Source of the DNA: Phycisphaerales bacterium
GTDB lineage: Bacteria > Planctomycetota > Phycisphaerae > UBA1845 > UTPLA1
DNA: 64,000 nt
Assembly (NCBI GenBank): GCA_022360095.1
Contig: JAKSDK010000527.1
Span: 1 to 64,000 of the forward strand
Direction of reading: 5' to 3'
A program made the position numbers and the translations under genes. Shown here piece after piece: positions 61,167 through 64,000 of this stretch (positions are counted from its first letter, which is position 1; every line of letters starts with the position of its first letter). The notes beneath the pieces are model-generated. The model made no database searches. It was not told the origin of the DNA and saw only the letters and a list, made by a program, of their open reading frames with translations.

Positions 61167-62888
61167 CTAGGGGCGAGCGTCGTTCAGGGCAGGCAATTCT
61201 CTTCGTCCCAGGACCAGATCAGGAAAAATTGAAATCACACTATCCTGCGGAGCGTGCTTGGCAGCAAGCTCAAGATTCCGAAGCCCCTCGGTCTGAAGTC
61301 CCGAATAAAGCTCCAAATAACCCAAGAGAAAACGCAACTCATAATGCTCCGCAATGGACAGCCGCTTTTCGAGATCCGCACGGCGGATGTCGAAAATGTC
61401 ATGCTGCCCCACCAAAGACGGCAAATCGAGGCGGAAAGCCGCGATCTGGGGAAATCGACTGAGTCCCTGCTCAAGCATCAAGGCGGCTGACAAATAATCA
61501 CCTGCGGCAACCAGGGCATGGCCACGGCCCAACAATGGCAACGGGTTACGGGGATCCACCGTATGGGCCAAGTTGAACCACCGAGACGCACTGTAGTACT
61601 CCCCCCGATGCAGCGCAGCTTCGGCGGCCGTAAGGTATTGATTCAGCCGATCGTCAAACCTTCCCACAAAACTCTTGATCGGGTCTTCCAACAGGCCTTT
61701 GGTCCATCGCAACGCGGCGGACACCTCCGTAAGCTCCTCGCCCACATCACGCCGGGCTGAGTCCGGTGCCTGCGAGTCCGTCTTCTGCGGGGCCGATTCT
61801 GCTCCAAATCGATCGATGGCGTCGAGCTGGCCTCTGCTCGCGAAACCGAGCCCCTGCTGGCCGGTTTTTTGAGCGGCCCGAACCGCATTCTGCAAATCTG
61901 TGAACCGATCCTCGCCAAGATTCCATGAACGAGCCTTTTCGCCGGAAAACGGACTCGTATTGGCCTCAGCTCGTTGACTGCGCTTTGCCCCGGGTGCGTC
62001 GTCACGTCCATCTTGCGCTTCCATCGAACGTCGTACATTGGACTGAGGTCCGGCCAAAGCGGGGAGAATCGACGTGCCGAGTTCGGGCTTCGTCGCCATC
62101 TCCGGCACCGGAGACAGCGGCCTGATCGGCTCATTCAATGGCCCGGACAACTTGCTATCGATGCTGCGTAACCGTTCGAATGGCGAAACGAAACCCGGTG
62201 ATTCAACGGGCCGTGGCGTCCCGAAAATCGACGATCTCGCCGCGGAGGAAAACGGCAAACGCCCGTCGATACCAGACGTCTCGTCCGCAGGAAACAGTGG
62301 TCGCTGCCTCGTTCCCGGCGTCGTCGACACGGCTCGATTCACATACAACCGGATATCTGTCGGATCCGGTATTTCGGGCAATCGATCCGGTATCTGTCTG
62401 GTCTGCGGCAACGGTCGCCTTGTCAACGTAGACCGCAAAGTGGAGGACCCCGGCCGATTCAGACCGCTTCGTATGAAGCCTAGGTCTGCGATCGTCTCTG
62501 CTCTCGGAAGATAGAACGTCGGTTGGAGTGTTCGGTTGGCACGCACCGCCTCCAATCCAACAGACGTGCCCAGAAAGCCTGACAACCCTGCCGACGGAAG
62601 TGCGGAGCGAAACTGATTGGATTGGATCACCGGCGTCCCACCGTGGAATCGTGCCAGTCCGGTCAGATTGCCCGTCACGGCCGCGTTCGACTGTCGCCCG
62701 CCATCGAAACGATAGGGAGTTCGAGGATTCCTTCCACCGGAACCCACCTGGGGATTGCTATCCAGGAGGCGCCCATCGGAACCGGGCACACGATAATCGA
62801 CTCGATGATCGACCTGGGCAAATACGACCCCGGCCGCCGAAGAGAGGAAGACAGCCGCCGCTACGAAAATTCGATTCATCATCGCCAT
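61167..62888 (-). CDS. Secreted protein with TPR-like C-terminal region
   Basis: The 573-residue protein has a signal peptide (MNRIFVAAAVFLSSAAGVVFAQ). Residues about 25-370 are low-complexity, rich in Arg, Pro, Ser and Asn, and probably disordered. The C-terminal part (about 410-573) has TPR-like helices: YLTAAEAALHRGEYYSASRW, LPLLGRGHALVAAGDYLSAA, YLELYSGLQTEGLRNLELAA. Periplasmic or surface-exposed; function unknown. Confidence 0.75.
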   Translation of the reverse strand: MAMMNRIFVAAAVFLSSAAGVVFAQVDHRVDYRVPGSDGRLLDSNPQVGSGGRNPRTPYRFDGGRQSNAAVTGNLTGLARFHGGTPVIQSNQFRSALPSAGLSGFLGTSVGLEAVRANRTLQPTFYLPRAETIADLGFIRSGLNRPGSSTLRSTLTRRPLPQTRQIPDRLPEIPDPTDIRLYVNRAVSTTPGTRQRPLFPADETSGIDGRLPFSSAARSSIFGTPRPVESPGFVSPFERLRSIDSKLSGPLNEPIRPLSPVPEMATKPELGTSILPALAGPQSNVRRSMEAQDGRDDAPGAKRSQRAEANTSPFSGEKARSWNLGEDRFTDLQNAVRAAQKTGQQGLGFASRGQLDAIDRFGAESAPQKTDSQAPDSARRDVGEELTEVSAALRWTKGLLEDPIKSFVGRFDDRLNQYLTAAEAALHRGEYYSASRWFNLAHTVDPRNPLPLLGRGHALVAAGDYLSAALMLEQGLSRFPQIAAFRLDLPSLVGQHDIFDIRRADLEKRLSIAEHYELRFLLGYLELYSGLQTEGLRNLELAAKHAPQDSVISIFPDLVLGRRELPALNDARP

Positions 62889-63097
62889 ACCTCAATAACG
62901 ACGAAAATGACGGTTTCCGCCTACTTGATTATATCAGGTTTGACAGGTCTCAGACGATTGTTTTGGAGCGAAATGGGAGGTTGGAGCGGCCATGGACGTG
63001 AGAATGCGGCCCGTCGAAGAAGGTGAGCTGCCAATGACGAAGCGGATGCCTGAAATCCGCAATCAAGCGTGACCGAGCGTCAGAACCAGAAGCGGAA

Positions 63098-64000
63098 TCA
63101 CCTCGACTTGGCCGTCGCTTTCTGTCGCTGTTCGCTGGTTGGCAGCTTTTCCAACCGTTGCTTCAGTTCGTGAAAAAGCGCGTCAAAGGTCACGTCCAGT
63201 TTCCTTTGCCTCAGCAGCTTGCGATACTCAACCTTGCTCTTCGTTTTCTCCAAGGCCTCATAGGCGCCCGGTTGACTCTTTAGATATCGATGAGCCCGAA
63301 CGTACAGATCAGTCAAAATCGATTGTGCCTGAGCCTTTTGAGCATCACTAAACCCGTACCTCCGGTCCACCTCAAACGTGTATTTCACCCAATCATCCAA
63401 CGGCGGTATCGGGGGCAGGACATCGAGCTTCGTCAACGGCTGTGGCTTGGTGGCCTTTGGCGGCGGACGCACCGGGATCATCTTCGTCGTTCTCACTTCA
63501 GCAACGGTGTGCTCAAGCCCCACCGGAACAGGTTTGCCTTTGGCCGAAAGAACCGCGTTCCTGTTCATCGCCTGGCGAATGGCCGTTTTCATCCCTGCGC
63601 GGTGCTGGAGGTCTGAGTCGCGAACAAGACTTATGTTGTCTTTGCGATGCAAAAGCTCCTTGAAGCGTACTCGGCCTCTCTGCGCGACTTCAGGAGGCAG
63701 GAAATCATCCATGGCGTCGGCGACCAGTTCCGGGCTCAAAGGCATCGAAGAGGAGATCTCCGTCACCTTCTTGATGGCGGCCTCAACTTCCGGACTGCCA
63801 TCCCTCAAACCGGCCGCGACCGCCTTTTCGCTAATTTCCTGAAGCTCCTGACTGGCAAGCTGTACGTAGTGCAACTGCTCAACTTGCCGTCTTTCCAATT
63901 CGGCACGAACGACCTCCTGCATATCCTGATCCAGATCGTAGGCCTTCGTAATCAGGTCCAGCAGCTCAGTGGCTGAAGTTTCCAATTCCGCGACCCAGTG
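63098..64000 (-). CDS. Helical protein of unknown function, 5' end beyond the window
   Basis: The frame ends at 63098 and stays open to the window edge; the only start-like codon inside, TTG at 63985, is unconvincing because codons HWVAE lie in frame before it. At least 300 residues, rich in helices and Lys/Glu/Gln (LELERRQVEQLHYVQLASQE, AAIKKVTEISSSMPLSPELV), with a Pro-rich stretch (PVRPPPKATKPQPLTK) near the middle and a basic C-terminus. No membrane span or motif I recognise. Confidence 0.75.
   Translation of the reverse strand, partial: HWVAELETSATELLDLITKAYDLDQDMQEVVRAELERRQVEQLHYVQLASQELQEISEKAVAAGLRDGSPEVEAAIKKVTEISSSMPLSPELVADAMDDFLPPEVAQRGRVRFKELLHRKDNISLVRDSDLQHRAGMKTAIRQAMNRNAVLSAKGKPVPVGLEHTVAEVRTTKMIPVRPPPKATKPQPLTKLDVLPPIPPLDDWVKYTFEVDRRYGFSDAQKAQAQSILTDLYVRAHRYLKSQPGAYEALEKTKSKVEYRKLLRQRKLDVTFDALFHELKQRLEKLPTSEQRQKATAKSR

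Overview
The window looks like a chromosome segment of a planctomycete, probably of the Phycisphaerae type. The pointers are a SecD-SecF fusion with a large helical insertion, futalosine-pathway menaquinone synthesis (MqnE), small CxxCGYxL-type zinc-ribbon membrane proteins, a Cys-His-Asp-style secreted beta-helix protein with calcium repeats and a basic C-terminal tail, and a tyrosine integrase fragment of a kind common in that phylum. No 16S gene is present, so this is an inference from gene content. The base composition is moderately GC-rich; 36.8-38.5 kb is visibly AT-richer.

Layout. 0-1 kb: a 5'-truncated integrase ends against a tRNA-Ser gene, the scar of an island that lay to the left. 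1-2.4 kb: DNA photolyase. 2.5-11.5 kb: the most unusual part, a nine-gene minus-strand cluster. In transcription order it encodes a small membrane protein, a Ser/Thr kinase with zinc ribbons, a membrane-anchored zinc-ribbon protein, a winged-helix plus ESCRT-III-like protein, a second ESCRT-III-like protein, an acidic zinc-ribbon protein, PspC, a third ESCRT-III/Snf7-like protein, a Vps4-like AAA ATPase with an N-terminal MIT-like domain, and an SPFH-like/beta-propeller protein (ten genes if the first membrane gene is counted). I read this as a complete bacterial ESCRT-like membrane-remodelling or envelope-stress system.

11.6-34.5 kb is mostly housekeeping: EF-P, a hydrolase-like protein, AccB-AccC, MutY, MurJ, an Mrp-type ATPase, two glycosyltransferases, a lipoyl-family acyltransferase, a P5C dehydrogenase, RmlD, a ketoacyl-ACP synthase III homologue lacking two catalytic residues, and a TGS-domain GTPase. 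34.7-39.8 kb is accessory: a secreted beta-helix protein, a DUF6924-like protein, small orphan genes, a palindrome-rich mobile-looking repeat, an XRE regulator and an Abi-like protein.

39.8-64 kb holds the flagellar stator MotA-MotB, a GT-C membrane glycosyltransferase, a LysM protein with SecDF, an APC permease with no ATG start, a double-CDGSH protein, GuaB, a PilZ-receiver-degenerate Hpt protein, FapA, an O-antigen-ligase/TPR protein, MqnE, a tRNA-Arg, a candidate structured small RNA with a strong terminator, and two large secreted or helical unknowns, the last cut by the window edge.

Many transcription units end in near-identical hairpins of the form AAAGCCCCGG...CCGGGGCTTT, sometimes overlapping the stop codon or the next reading frame.
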